Counted from the first letter of the stretch, positions 50,604 through 59,067 are shown. The stretch is DNA of 64,000 bases from Nitratireductor sp. XY-223 (GCF_004959855.1 NZ_SPNT01000007.1:124001-188000), one strand, 5' to 3'. Translations and numbers: made by a program. The notes: a model not told the origin generated them from the letters alone.

Positions 50604-51301
50604 GCGGAGAGCACCTTGCGGAGCGAGGCCTCGATCTGGCCGGCGCAATACAACTCGCCGTATTCGGCGTCGCTGCGGGCGCGCAGTTCCGCCTGTTCCG
50701 GCAATGCGGCAATCCGGTCGCACAGGCCAGCGATTGCGGGAGCCGCCTTCTCAAGAAGCGGCCGGAGCGACGGCAGCTTCTCCGTCATGGTGCCCCAGAG
50801 GCTGCAGGTCGCAAGATCGGCGATCCCCGGCTTGTCGGTACCCAGAAGATATCCCGCCTCCGCGGTCATGCCGTGCCGACGGCCCGTCTCTTCGAACATC
50901 GCCATCCAGCGTTCCAATCGGGGAACGAAGTCACGCCAGCTCTCCCCGGTCCACATCTGGGCGCCGTTGTACAGCGTGATCTCGTAAAGCACGTCATTGG
51001 CGTCGGCGACGATCTTGACGGTCATCGCCTCGCTGGCGGGATCGTCTTCCATCAGGCCGTGCTTTTTTCCCAGATAGTGCAGGATCGCCGGCATCTGCGA
51101 GAAGGACAGAGCGGCCGCATGATCGGTCAGCACGGGCGGTCCCATATGCGGGACGGGCTGTTCGGCCGGCGATTTGCTCTTGAGGGCCCTGATTGCGTTG
51201 AAATCCGTCTCGTCCCAGGTGGCGCCGACATGGGCAAGCACTGAGCGCACGAACTGACCGCGAAACGCGATCGGCCAGTAGTAAAGCGTATAGTCGGTCA
51301 T
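50600..51301 (-). CDS. Glutathione S-transferase-like protein
   Basis: The 233-residue protein starts MTDYTLYYWPIAFRGQFVRSVLAHVGATWDE, a thioredoxin-like N-domain as in GSTs. The cis-Pro/acidic region is GPPVLTDHAAALSFSQMPAILHYLGKKHGL and the helical C-domain is residues ~90-230. Ser/Gln in LSFSQM would contact glutathione. The ATG at 51301 is preferred over longer readings because of the AGGACCAGG ribosome site. The substrate is unknown. Confidence 0.75.
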   Translation of the reverse strand: MTDYTLYYWPIAFRGQFVRSVLAHVGATWDETDFNAIRALKSKSPAEQPVPHMGPPVLTDHAAALSFSQMPAILHYLGKKHGLMEDDPASEAMTVKIVADANDVLYEITLYNGAQMWTGESWRDFVPRLERWMAMFEETGRRHGMTAEAGYLLGTDKPGIADLATCSLWGTMTEKLPSLRPLLEKAAPAIAGLCDRIAALPEQAELRARSDAEYGELYCAGQIEASLRKVLSA

Positions 51302-51336
51302 GTCCTGGTCCTTCACATCGGATCCGCTTGCCGCGG

Positions 51337-51822
51337 TCAATAAACGCCCATGGCGAGGCCGGCGGCGAGCGCCCGGCCGAGGTCACGGCACAGGGCAAGC
51401 TGCTCTTCCGGAATGGTCTTTTCGGCGAGAATCTCTTCCGGTGTCTGCGCGTGGGTGCAGACGATCAAGGGCGGCTGCACCTCCTTCAGCCGCCAGCCGG
51501 TGGCGATGCGGGCGGTCTGGCGCGCGGCGTTCTCGCCGTCCGAGCCGGCGCAGACCATCTGGGCGTAGGGGCGCCCCTCGATGCGGCCGAGGACCGGGTA
51601 GTAGCAGCGGTCGTAGAAATCCTTCATCACGCCGGCAATGGCCGCCAGGTTCTCCGGTGCGCAGAAGATGTAGCCGTCGGCCCGCAGCAGGTCGTCCGGC
51701 CCTGCCCTGTCCGCCGTCTTCAGGTCGGTCCGCGTCTCCTCGCGCGCCGCCTCGGCCGCGGCTTCGGCCATCTGCCGGCTGCCGCCCGTCTTTGAATGAT
51801 AGACTATGAGAAGTTCCGCCAT
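51337..51822 (-). CDS. Flavodoxin-like / NADPH-dependent FMN reductase-type protein
   Basis: The 161-residue protein opens MAELLIVYHSKTGGSRQMAEAAAEAA, the flavodoxin phosphate loop (HSKTGGSRQMA). GYIFCAPENLAAIAGVMKDFYDRCYY and QMVCAGSDGENAARQTARI follow as the FMN-ring loops. It likely binds FMN and acts as an electron carrier or reductase. The ATG at 51822 is the family start. It lies 35 bases upstream of the GST-like gene and is probably co-transcribed with it. Confidence 0.75.
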   Translation of the reverse strand: MAELLIVYHSKTGGSRQMAEAAAEAAREETRTDLKTADRAGPDDLLRADGYIFCAPENLAAIAGVMKDFYDRCYYPVLGRIEGRPYAQMVCAGSDGENAARQTARIATGWRLKEVQPPLIVCTHAQTPEEILAEKTIPEEQLALCRDLGRALAAGLAMGVY

Positions 51823-51923
51823 CCCGCACCAGTTCCGCATCTTCCTGCCTGCAGACATTAGGGCGGGCGAACGCCAATGCCAACAATTCACATCGCGTGA
51901 CAATCGAATACCGCGCACGCTTA

Positions 51924-51952
51924 TTGCGAGCATCGAGTTGCAAAAATATTTT
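51924..51952 (+). promoter_or_regulatory. Candidate sigma-70-like promoter of the repeat protein
   Basis: TTGCGA, a 17-base spacer and TATTTT fit a -35/-10 pair in an AT-rich stretch 69 bases before the ATG at 52021. No regulator site was seen. Confidence 0.35.
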
Positions 51953-52020
51953 TGGTTGTATTTTGGAGTTTACGCCAATTACTATGAGTTCATGTTCGTT
52001 GTATTTAAGGTAATGGCCTT

Positions 52021-54300
52021 ATGTCCGACGGTGGGGGAGGAGCAGCACAGCAGGACTCAGATCCTTTGAAGACGCTTTATCAGCGTGCGGAAAAGGAAGC
52101 ACTGACCGCTGAGCTGAAGGGCAGCCAGTCTGTAGGAGCACTAATTTCCCTTCTACGGCGCCGAGCGAGACGTGCAGCGCTAACATCTCGGATTGTCCTA
52201 TTTTTCCTTCTTTTGACTGTTATTGCAGGCCTGTTCTTCTATCTCGCGCTACCTTTCTTCAACCAATATCTGGACGGTCGACGGCTGACACTGCTGGATA
52301 CGAAGCAGGCCCTCGAAATATCAGATGAACATTTGGACGATCGCCGGAGCGAGTTATGGAACCGCCTAATTGAAGTCCTCAGATTGGAAACAAATGAGTC
52401 TCTAAAGGGGGATTGGTCTGACAGTGTAAACTTCCGGGGCATCGAACAGGTCGTTGACGGGGTTTTCCTAGTCCGTGGAAACCAAGGATCGCTGGTCCGT
52501 TTTGATGCGGCAACCAGCAAGGCTGAGTCCCTAGATGGTAATTGGTCTGATAGTGCAAACTTTCGGGGTGTCGAACAGGTGGGCGATGGGGTGTTCCTGA
52601 TCCATGGCAATGAAGGATCGCTGGTCCGCTATGACGCAGCAACCAACAAGGCAGAACCTCTAAAGGGTGATTGGTATGACAGTGTTGACTTCCAGGGCAT
52701 TGAACAAGTCGGCGATGGGGTGTTCCTGGTCCACGGAAATCAAGGATCGCTGGTTCGCTTTGATGCGGCAACCAGCAAGGCTAATTCCCTAGAGGGTGAT
52801 TGGTCTGATAGTGTAAACTTTCGGGGCCTTGAGCAGGTCGGCGATGGGGTGTTCCTGGTCCACGGAAATCAAGGATCGCTGGTTCGCTTTGATGTGGCAA
52901 CCAGCAAGGCTAATTCCCTAGAGGGTGATTGGTCTGATAGTGTAAACTTTCGGGGCCTTGAGCAGGTCGGCGATGGGGTGTTCCTGGTCCACGGAAGTGA
53001 AGGATCGCTAATTCGCTATGATGCGGCAACCAACAATACTGAGCCTCTGGAGGGTGACTGGCCCGACAGTGTGGTCTTCCAAGGCATTACACAGGTCGGC
53101 GATGGCGTCTTCCTGATCCACGGAGGTGAAGGATCGCTAGTCCGCTATGACACAGCAACCAACAGAGCTGAATCTCTAAACGGTGATTGGTCTGATAGCG
53201 CTGCCTTTCTGGGCATTGAACAGGTCGGCGATGGAGTGTTTCTAGTCCACGGAACTGAAGGATCGCTGGTTCGCTATAACGTGTCGGCCAACAAGGCTGC
53301 GTCTCTCAGGGGCGATTGGTCTGACAGGATTATCTTTCTGGGCATTGATCAGGTTGCCGATGGGGTTTTCCTAATTCACGGTTACGAGCTCTCCAGCAGA
53401 GGAGATGGAACATTGGTCCGCTACGATGCCAGAGCTAATAAAATCTGGTCTCTAAAGGGCGGTTGGTCTGATAGCGTTTTCTTCCATGGCGTTGAACCGG
53501 TCGGAGATGACAGGTTCTTGATCCACGGCAGTGAAGGAACGCTAGTCGAATTTCCCAGCCCATATTTTGAGAAATATGAAAGCAGAGAACTATCGGACGA
53601 GGACAAAATCCTCGAAGCAATGGACGACTTACCCAAGTCCGTGCGTGATCTTCTGATTGCACGAGATTTTGGAGAGCAATTCTCTCAAATAGCAGGCGAA
53701 CGCAGGCCAATAAGCCTGCAACTCGATCAAGTAAATGATGATATCAGTGGACTTTGGACGGGATTGTTTCCGCTGAACCAACAGCGGGAGCGGTTTGAAC
53801 AGTTCATGCATGTGTGTCGTGGCGGCAAAGCAGACGCTAACGATTTGCCAGAAGATGGAACCAGCGAAGAAACTGATAAAACTGTTCCTGCGAATACGGT
53901 CAATGGTTCAGTCACGATGGCTTCTGGCAGATCCACGAGCGAGCAAAATCCAGATGCAGTTACGCTTGCCTGTACCCAGGCCTGGCGTGCAGAACTGGAA
54001 CGCGAGGAAGGTAAGTGGTGGCAGACTTTAGCAACACAAGTACCGCCGGGTATCCTGCTGCTCTTCCTGCTTGCGACACTTGCGGGCCTTTACCGTTATA
54101 ATCTCCGGCTCGCAGGTTTTCACAATTCCCGTGCTGACGTTTTGGAACTCATATCTCTGGGAGGTGGTGGCGTCAGCGTAGATGACTTGACAAGACTCTC
54201 CGACAGCCTGGCAGCCGACAAGGTCGAATTCGGTCGTGCCAACACACCCACTGATCAAGCGATCGAGCTCGTTAGAGCCGTCCTCGCCAGAAAAGGCTGA
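52021..54300 (+). CDS. Two-membrane-segment protein with nine 43-residue repeats, unrecognised
   Basis: This 759-residue protein has a short cytoplasmic N-terminus and TM1 (residues ~57-79, SRIVLFFLLLTVIAGLFFYLA). Nine tandem repeats of about 43 residues follow from residue 127, with the consensus SLxGDWSDSVxFxGIEQVGD then GVFLVHGxxGSLVRYDAATNKAE; repeat 8 has a six-residue insert. After a non-repetitive domain comes TM2 (residues ~675-693) and a charged C-terminus. The repeats look like a beta-propeller or solenoid blade, probably on the periplasmic side. Codon use and AT content differ from the neighbours, suggesting transfer. I do not recognise a family. A sensor or surface-anchoring role is possible but unsupported. 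Confidence 0.55.
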   Translation: MSDGGGGAAQQDSDPLKTLYQRAEKEALTAELKGSQSVGALISLLRRRARRAALTSRIVLFFLLLTVIAGLFFYLALPFFNQYLDGRRLTLLDTKQALEISDEHLDDRRSELWNRLIEVLRLETNESLKGDWSDSVNFRGIEQVVDGVFLVRGNQGSLVRFDAATSKAESLDGNWSDSANFRGVEQVGDGVFLIHGNEGSLVRYDAATNKAEPLKGDWYDSVDFQGIEQVGDGVFLVHGNQGSLVRFDAATSKANSLEGDWSDSVNFRGLEQVGDGVFLVHGNQGSLVRFDVATSKANSLEGDWSDSVNFRGLEQVGDGVFLVHGSEGSLIRYDAATNNTEPLEGDWPDSVVFQGITQVGDGVFLIHGGEGSLVRYDTATNRAESLNGDWSDSAAFLGIEQVGDGVFLVHGTEGSLVRYNVSANKAASLRGDWSDRIIFLGIDQVADGVFLIHGYELSSRGDGTLVRYDARANKIWSLKGGWSDSVFFHGVEPVGDDRFLIHGSEGTLVEFPSPYFEKYESRELSDEDKILEAMDDLPKSVRDLLIARDFGEQFSQIAGERRPISLQLDQVNDDISGLWTGLFPLNQQRERFEQFMHVCRGGKADANDLPEDGTSEETDKTVPANTVNGSVTMASGRSTSEQNPDAVTLACTQAWRAELEREEGKWWQTLATQVPPGILLLFLLATLAGLYRYNLRLAGFHNSRADVLELISLGGGGVSVDDLTRLSDSLAADKVEFGRANTPTDQAIELVRAVLARKG
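52399..53568 (+). repeat. Tandem 129-base coding repeats
   Basis: Nine in-frame units begin at 52399, 52528, 52657, 52786, 52915, 53044, 53173, 53302 (147 bases) and 53449. Units 4 and 5 share about the first 95 bases without difference, indicating a recent duplication, while the others have diverged. Confidence 0.85.
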
Positions 54301-54414
54301 AAGTGCACCAAGCCTGTCTAAATACGCGAAATGTGCGGGAGTAGATAAGATCGCGCCCCCTTGCTCGTGCACAGCAACACGCCCGTTACCCAGCATTTTA
54401 CTACCTGCAACGTC

Positions 54415-54440
54415 AACGGGCGGCCGGAGGGCCGCCCGTT
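54415..54440. terminator. Hairpin, perfect 11-bp stem
   Basis: AACGGGCGGCC, loop GGAG, GGCCGCCCGTT is a perfect 11-bp stem between convergent genes (repeat protein and glutamate synthase-like). It has no T run on either strand, so it may work both ways with Rho, or be only structural. Confidence 0.5.
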
Positions 54441-54450
54441 CTGCTTGTCA

Positions 54451-54470
54451 CCGGCAGCACAGGCTGCCGG
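54451..54470. terminator. Second hairpin, perfect 8-bp stem
   Basis: CCGGCAGC, loop ACAG, GCTGCCGG lies 10 bases beyond the first hairpin and 12 bases from the end of the glutamate synthase-like gene. The tandem pair fills the convergent gap. Confidence 0.45.
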
Positions 54471-54482
54471 CGGGAGGAGCGT

Positions 54483-55904
54483 TCACCAGTCGAACGGACG
54501 GTCGATGCCGGCCATCTTGACACCGGTGAACGCAGAGGCCTCGAAAGACATGGCCCGAAGGTCCTCGACCTCGAGATTATGCACAGAGGACTTGCCGCAG
54601 GCCTTGGCAAGCGCGGTGATTTCCATGGTCATCGCCGTCAGGTACCGGGCGACGCGCTCGGCCCCGGCATGCGGGTCCATGCGCGCTTCCAGCTCCGGGT
54701 CCTGCGTAGCGATGCCGACCGGGCAAAGGCCCGTGTGGCAGTGGTGACAGGCGCCCGGCGCGGTGCCGAGCTTCGCAAAGTCCTCTTCGTAGCGCGGCGA
54801 GTTGCAGCCGAGCGCGATCATCGCGCCGTTGCCGATCATCACCGCGTCGGCACCCAGCGCCAGGCACTTGGCAGCATCGACGCCGGAGCGGATGCCGCCG
54901 GCGGCGACAAGGCTGACCTTGCCGGTCATGCCGCATTCGTCGAGCGCCTCGCGGGCGGCGCGGATGGAGCTCATTGTCGGAATGCCCGTGTGATTGAGCA
55001 GAAGCTCGGGCGACGCGCCCGTGCCGCCCTCGGCGCCGTCGACGACGACGACGTCGACACCGGCCTTGGCGGCGATGGCGACGTCGTAGCGCGGCCGCGT
55101 CGCGCCCATCTTGAGGAAGATCGGCACCTGGTAGTTGGTTGCGATGCGCAGTTCCTCGACCTTGACCGCGAGGTCATCGGCGCCGAGGAAATCCGGATGG
55201 CGGATGGTCGAGCGCTGGTCGACGCCGACGGGAAGCGTGCGCATCTGGGAAATGCGCTCGCTCACCTTCATGCCGAGCAGCAGCCCGCCGGTGCCGGGCT
55301 TCGCCCCCTGCCCGACGACGATCTCCAGCGCGTCAGCGCGGCGGATATGGTCGAGGTCGATGCGGTAGCGCGCCGGCGACATCTGGTAAAGCAGGGTCTG
55401 CGAGGCTTCGCGCTCCTCCTCGAGCATGCCGCCCTCGCCCGTGCAGGTCATGGTGCCGACCTTGGATGCGCCGTAGCCGAGCGACGCCTTGGCGTTGGCC
55501 GACAGCGCGCCGAAGGACATCGAGGCGATGTAGATCGGGATCTTCAGTTCCACCGGCTTTTCAACGATGCCGCGCCCTCCGCCGAGCACCGTCGTGGTGT
55601 CACAGCTCTCGCGATAGCCCTCCAGCGGCAGGCGGGTCATGGTCGCCGGCACGAAGGTGAGATCGTCGAAGGTCGGCATGCGCTTGTTGAAGGTGTTGTA
55701 GCCTCGCACCTGGTAGCGGCCGAGCTGGGCAAGCGCATGCACTTCGGAGATCGCCTCCGGCGTCCAGCGTGTCGAGCCGCCCTCGGCGTAGGATGACGGT
55801 ATGCCCGCCGGCCGGCCGGGAATGGCGCCGTCGGAGAAGCCGACGGCTTCCTCGCTCGGCATGTCGAAGGGGTAAGTGTAGGTTTCGTTCAGATCATCAG
55901 CCAT
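54483..55904 (-). CDS. Glutamate synthase-type FMN domain protein (GlxD/MgsC-like)
   Basis: The 473-residue protein is the FMN/Fe-S catalytic domain of glutamate synthase as a separate subunit. IYIASMSFGALSANAKASLGYGASKVG starts the barrel. QGAKPGTGGLLLGMKVSERI, VVVVDGAEGGTGASPELLLNHTG and AGGIRSGVDAAKCLALGADAVMIGNGAMIALGC are the FMN-binding segments, and the cluster motif is CHHCHTGLCPVGIATQDP. Separate amidotransferase, GXGXG and FMN genes in this order are the glxBCD/mgsABC arrangement. MgsABC makes N-methylglutamate from gamma-glutamylmethylamide or methylamine and 2-oxoglutarate. Here the partner gamma-glutamyl ligase is under the same operator, so an N-alkylglutamate product is plausible. 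Confidence 0.85.
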   Translation of the reverse strand: MADDLNETYTYPFDMPSEEAVGFSDGAIPGRPAGIPSSYAEGGSTRWTPEAISEVHALAQLGRYQVRGYNTFNKRMPTFDDLTFVPATMTRLPLEGYRESCDTTTVLGGGRGIVEKPVELKIPIYIASMSFGALSANAKASLGYGASKVGTMTCTGEGGMLEEEREASQTLLYQMSPARYRIDLDHIRRADALEIVVGQGAKPGTGGLLLGMKVSERISQMRTLPVGVDQRSTIRHPDFLGADDLAVKVEELRIATNYQVPIFLKMGATRPRYDVAIAAKAGVDVVVVDGAEGGTGASPELLLNHTGIPTMSSIRAAREALDECGMTGKVSLVAAGGIRSGVDAAKCLALGADAVMIGNGAMIALGCNSPRYEEDFAKLGTAPGACHHCHTGLCPVGIATQDPELEARMDPHAGAERVARYLTAMTMEITALAKACGKSSVHNLEVEDLRAMSFEASAFTGVKMAGIDRPFDW

Positions 55905-56581
55905 GCGTTCGCGTCCCGGCTCTCGAAATACCAAAGGCGCTGACCGGAGATCATCTTGCGCCAGTTCCTTGAGGTGTCGACCAGCCCGAGCGGGTCCAGT
56001 ATCGCGTCCACCTCGGCGACTTCTTCGGCCGTCGGCTCGACCACTTCGACATCGACGCCGAGGCTTTCCACCTCGCCGGCGACCCAGACCTCGCCCTCCC
56101 ACAGCGCGTCGGCGCAGGAATGCCCGGCACCGCCCAGCGCGATGATCTTGCCGGAATGGGCCATGAAGCCGGACTGGTAGCCGATCTTGCCCTCGACGAT
56201 AATGTTGCCGCCCTTCATGGCGACGCCGCAGCGCGGCCCGCTGTCGCCCTTCACGTGAATGGTTCCGCCGGTCATCGCGGCGCCCGCCGACATGCCGGCA
56301 TAGCCGCCGACGCTCACATGGCCGCTCGCCATGCCCTCGGCAAGGCCCCAGCCGGCGTTGCGCTCGACCTCGATCACCGCGCCGTCGTTCAGCCCGGCAC
56401 AATAGTAGCCGACGCTGCCTTCGAAGCGCACATGGGCGCCCCTCGGCAGGCCAATACCGAGATTGTGGCGCGACAGGGTGTTGGTGACGACCACCTCCCT
56501 GCCCTCGGCGGCGGCTTGTTGAATCTCGTCGTTGATCTCGCGGATGTGCCGGCTGCCCGCCTCTATGACAAGCGCGCTCAC
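55889..56581 (-). CDS. Glutamate synthase GXGXG-domain protein (GlxC/MgsB-like)
   Basis: The 230-residue protein is a beta-helix built from repeated G-x-x-G-x-x-x-G turns: GASHVRFEG-like GAHVRFEGSVGYYCAGLNDG, GGYAGMSAGAAMTGGTIHVKGDSGPRCGVAMKGGNIIVEGKIGYQSGFMAHSG. This is the C-terminal domain of large glutamate synthase, here a stand-alone subunit that holds the ammonia channel together. It overlaps the amidotransferase gene by 4 bases and the FMN gene by 16, so the three are coupled. Confidence 0.88.
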   Translation of the reverse strand: MSALVIEAGSRHIREINDEIQQAAAEGREVVVTNTLSRHNLGIGLPRGAHVRFEGSVGYYCAGLNDGAVIEVERNAGWGLAEGMASGHVSVGGYAGMSAGAAMTGGTIHVKGDSGPRCGVAMKGGNIIVEGKIGYQSGFMAHSGKIIALGGAGHSCADALWEGEVWVAGEVESLGVDVEVVEPTAEEVAEVDAILDPLGLVDTSRNWRKMISGQRLWYFESRDANAWLMI

Positions 56582-57522
56582 GCCGCCATCCTCCGGTTGC
56601 CGACGGTCCAGATGCCGGTCAGGCTCGGCCCGTCATAGTTGATGACGTCGCATTCGTCGGAAAAGACACGCCGCACTGCCTGTTCCTCCGTCGCGGCAGC
56701 AAGCTCGCCGGCCTGCTCGATCACCACCAGCGGCTTCATGGCAAACCGGTCCTTGGCGAAACCGATGCCTTCCGGGCGGGCGATCATGTAGGTGAAGACC
56801 CCGTCGATCGAGGGGATCGATTTCTGCAGGGCCTGCGCCATGGTCAGGCCCTGATTGATCTGGTCGGAGACCCAGACGGCGATGAGCTCGCTGTCGTTGT
56901 GGGTCAGGAACCGGTAGCCCTTGCGCTCCAGCCGCTCGCGCCAGGTGTGGTAATCGGTGATCTGACCGTTGTGGACGATGGCGACGTCGCTGAAGGGCCG
57001 CGCCCAGAACGGGTGGCTGGCATTCGGCAGCACGGAACTTTCCGTCGCCAGGCGTGCGTGACCGAGGCCGTGCGTGCCGACCATATCGCGGACCCCGTGC
57101 TTGTCGGCAACCGCCTCGGCCCCACCGATATCCTTGACGATCTCGAGCGAGCGGCCGCAGGACTGGACCTCGAAACGATCGGTCAGCGTATCGGCATCGC
57201 GGATCCATGCGGCGATGTCGCGCGGATCGCTGATCACCATGCGCACGCAATAATGGGGATTTTCGTCGGTCACGAAGGCCGGCTCTTCCAGATAGTCGGA
57301 GCCGTGCTCGCGCAAGATTTCGCGGAACCGGTCCATATCGGCGTCGAGGCCCTTTTTATCGAAGCCCATGCCGCGAAGGACATAGCCCGTGTCGCGTGGC
57401 GTTCCATAGATTGCGAAGCCGGTGCTATCGGCACCGCGATGTTCCTGCGCATCCATCAGTTCGACGAGATCGTTGCCGACCCGGCCGGGGGATGCCAGGA
57501 TTCGCCCGGCAATTCCGCACAT
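56578..57522 (-). CDS. Class II glutamine amidotransferase (GlxB/MgsA-like)
   Basis: The 314-residue protein starts MCGIAGRILAS. The processed N-terminal Cys is the Ntn amidohydrolase nucleophile, which fixes the start at 57522 with GAGGGAGA just upstream. HGLGHARLATES, IVHNGQITDYHTWRERLE and the later ARPEGIGFAKDRFAMKPL are typical of GltB/GlxB glutaminase domains. It would hydrolyse glutamine, or a gamma-glutamyl amide, and pass the amine to the FMN subunit. It is the first gene of the operon. A 21-bp operator lies 25 bases upstream. Confidence 0.88.
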   Translation of the reverse strand: MCGIAGRILASPGRVGNDLVELMDAQEHRGADSTGFAIYGTPRDTGYVLRGMGFDKKGLDADMDRFREILREHGSDYLEEPAFVTDENPHYCVRMVISDPRDIAAWIRDADTLTDRFEVQSCGRSLEIVKDIGGAEAVADKHGVRDMVGTHGLGHARLATESSVLPNASHPFWARPFSDVAIVHNGQITDYHTWRERLERKGYRFLTHNDSELIAVWVSDQINQGLTMAQALQKSIPSIDGVFTYMIARPEGIGFAKDRFAMKPLVVIEQAGELAAATEEQAVRRVFSDECDVINYDGPSLTGIWTVGNRRMAA

Positions 57523-57546
57523 TGAATTCTCCCTCAACTCGCTTTT

Positions 57547-57567
57547 TTGTGTATACTGTATTCAGTA
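57547..57567. promoter_or_regulatory. GntR-type operator, copy 3 (MgsABC-like promoter / regulator gene)
   Basis: The 21 bases agree at 18 of 21 with the reverse complement of the perfect palindrome at 37056-37076. The site lies between the divergent amidotransferase gene and the GntR gene. A 9-base ATACGGTAT at 57624-57632 resembles the core only. Confidence 0.75.
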
Positions 57568-57686
57568 TTCATGTTGGATGCAACCGCACCGAACCCGATT
57601 CAGGTATTTTTTCTGTTTTTCGGATACGGTATACGAAGCGCGCCCGACTCAAGGGCGGCCAATTAGCTGAGGGAAAGGCACCGCCT

Positions 57687-58352
57687 ATGGCGCTGAAGAA
57701 AATCAAGCATGAACGGCAGAGGCTCGCCGACATTGTCTACGATCAACTGCTGGAGGCGATCCAGTCCGGGGCCATATCGTCCGAAGAACGGCTGGTCCAG
57801 GAAAAGCTCGCAGAGGAAATGCAGATCAGCCGCACGCCGGTGCGCGAGGCGCTGCTTCGTCTCGAGCAGGACGGTATCCTGACCTCCTCGTCACGCGGCG
57901 GGTTCTCCATCCACCGCATGACCAACAGCGAGGTCAAGGAACTCTACCAGGCGCGCGCGGCCATCGAAGGCCAGGCGGTGCGGATCCTCGCGGTCGCAAA
58001 CGATCCGGGCAAGAACAAGGACCTGCGCGAGACGATCGAGCGGGAGGAGAACATATCCTCGTCTTCGGTGCGCGCCTATTTCGAGGCCAACCGCAAGATC
58101 CACCGGCGCATGGTCGAGCTGACGGACAACCGTTACCTCATCGAGATGTTCGACAACATCTGGAACCGCGGCGTGTCCTACAATCTCTTTGCGGTGATCG
58201 AGAAGATCGACCTGTCCGCTTCCTTCGGCGACCATATCCGGCTCGTCGAGGCGATCGAAACCGGCAACCCGACATTCGCAATGGACGCCATCATCGACCA
58301 CATCACCCACGGCCTGGAGCTGCAGATCGAAGCCCTGGAAGTGAAGGACTGA
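57687..58352 (+). CDS. GntR family regulator (FCD type), likely regulator of the amine/microcompartment genes
   Basis: The 221-residue protein has the winged helix RLADIVYDQLLEAIQSGAISSEERLVQEKLAEEMQISRTPVREALLRLEQDGIL, with recognition helix SRTPVREALLRL. An FCD-type ligand domain follows, in which YFEANRKIHRRMVELTDNRYLIEMFDNIW and GDHIRLVEAIETGN supply the Asp/His-type site. It stands beside one of three identical-type palindromes and is the only GntR gene near them, so it is the natural candidate to bind all three. Ribosome site GAGGGA. Confidence 0.9.
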   Translation: MALKKIKHERQRLADIVYDQLLEAIQSGAISSEERLVQEKLAEEMQISRTPVREALLRLEQDGILTSSSRGGFSIHRMTNSEVKELYQARAAIEGQAVRILAVANDPGKNKDLRETIEREENISSSSVRAYFEANRKIHRRMVELTDNRYLIEMFDNIWNRGVSYNLFAVIEKIDLSASFGDHIRLVEAIETGNPTFAMDAIIDHITHGLELQIEALEVKD

Positions 58353-58359
58353 ACCGCCC

Positions 58360-59067
58360 ATGCGCATCGCCATCCTGCTTGCCGACAACGACGATACGGA
58401 TCTTTCAAAGAACCATCCGGACGACGGCGAGAAGTTCCGCGCGCTGCTGGCGCAGCATCGGCCCGGCTGGACCTATGTTTCTGTTGCCGTCAAGGACGAT
58501 GTCTTTCCGGACGCGGCCTCCGACTACCAGGGTTATGTGATCACCGGCAGCCCCTCCTCGGTCAACGACGACGATCCGTGGATCGTCCGGCTCAAGGAAT
58601 TCATCCGCGAACTCGACCGGCTGAAAATACCGACCGTGGGCGCCTGTTTCGGGCACCAGGCGATCGCCGCGGCGCTCGGCGGACGGGTCGGCGCCAATCC
58701 GGACGGCTGGGGGCTCGGCATCGAGCCGACGCGCTACATCCGCCACACGCGCTGGATGGATCCGCCTCACGCCGAACTGAGCCTCTATTCGGCCCACAAG
58801 GAACAGGTTCTCGCGCTGCCGGACGGCGCCATGGTGCTCGGCAGCAGCCCGATCGCGCCGGTGGGCGCCTATTCGATCGGCCAGCACATCTTCACCACGC
58901 AGCATCATCCCGAGATTACACCGGGCTATATGTCCGATCTCGTGGAGGTCGTCGCCGATCTCGCCGAGCCCGAGGCGGTTGAGAAGGCACGCGAGACGAT
59001 CAAGGGCAATGACCAGGGCGAGGTCTTCGCCGGCTGGATGGTGCGCTTCTTCGAACTGCCGCGCTGA
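58360..59067 (+). CDS. Class I glutamine amidotransferase-like protein (GMP synthase/PuuD-like)
   Basis: The 235-residue protein has the class I triad: Cys in VGACFGHQAIAAALGG (nucleophile elbow) and HHPE (catalytic His and Glu). YVITGSPSSVND is the GMP-synthase-type strand. It has no attached synthase domain. In this operon it could hydrolyse a gamma-glutamyl amide, as PuuD does in putrescine breakdown, or supply ammonia. It follows the GntR gene by 7 bases. Confidence 0.75.
   Translation: MRIAILLADNDDTDLSKNHPDDGEKFRALLAQHRPGWTYVSVAVKDDVFPDAASDYQGYVITGSPSSVNDDDPWIVRLKEFIRELDRLKIPTVGACFGHQAIAAALGGRVGANPDGWGLGIEPTRYIRHTRWMDPPHAELSLYSAHKEQVLALPDGAMVLGSSPIAPVGAYSIGQHIFTTQHHPEITPGYMSDLVEVVADLAEPEAVEKARETIKGNDQGEVFAGWMVRFFELPR

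Noticed and set aside
52399-53568. CRISPR-like array
   Set aside because: The 129-base units are in-frame coding repeats without spacers.
57624-57632. Fourth copy of the 21-bp GntR site
   Set aside because: Only the 9-base core ATACGGTAT is alike; the outer arms match about as expected by chance.
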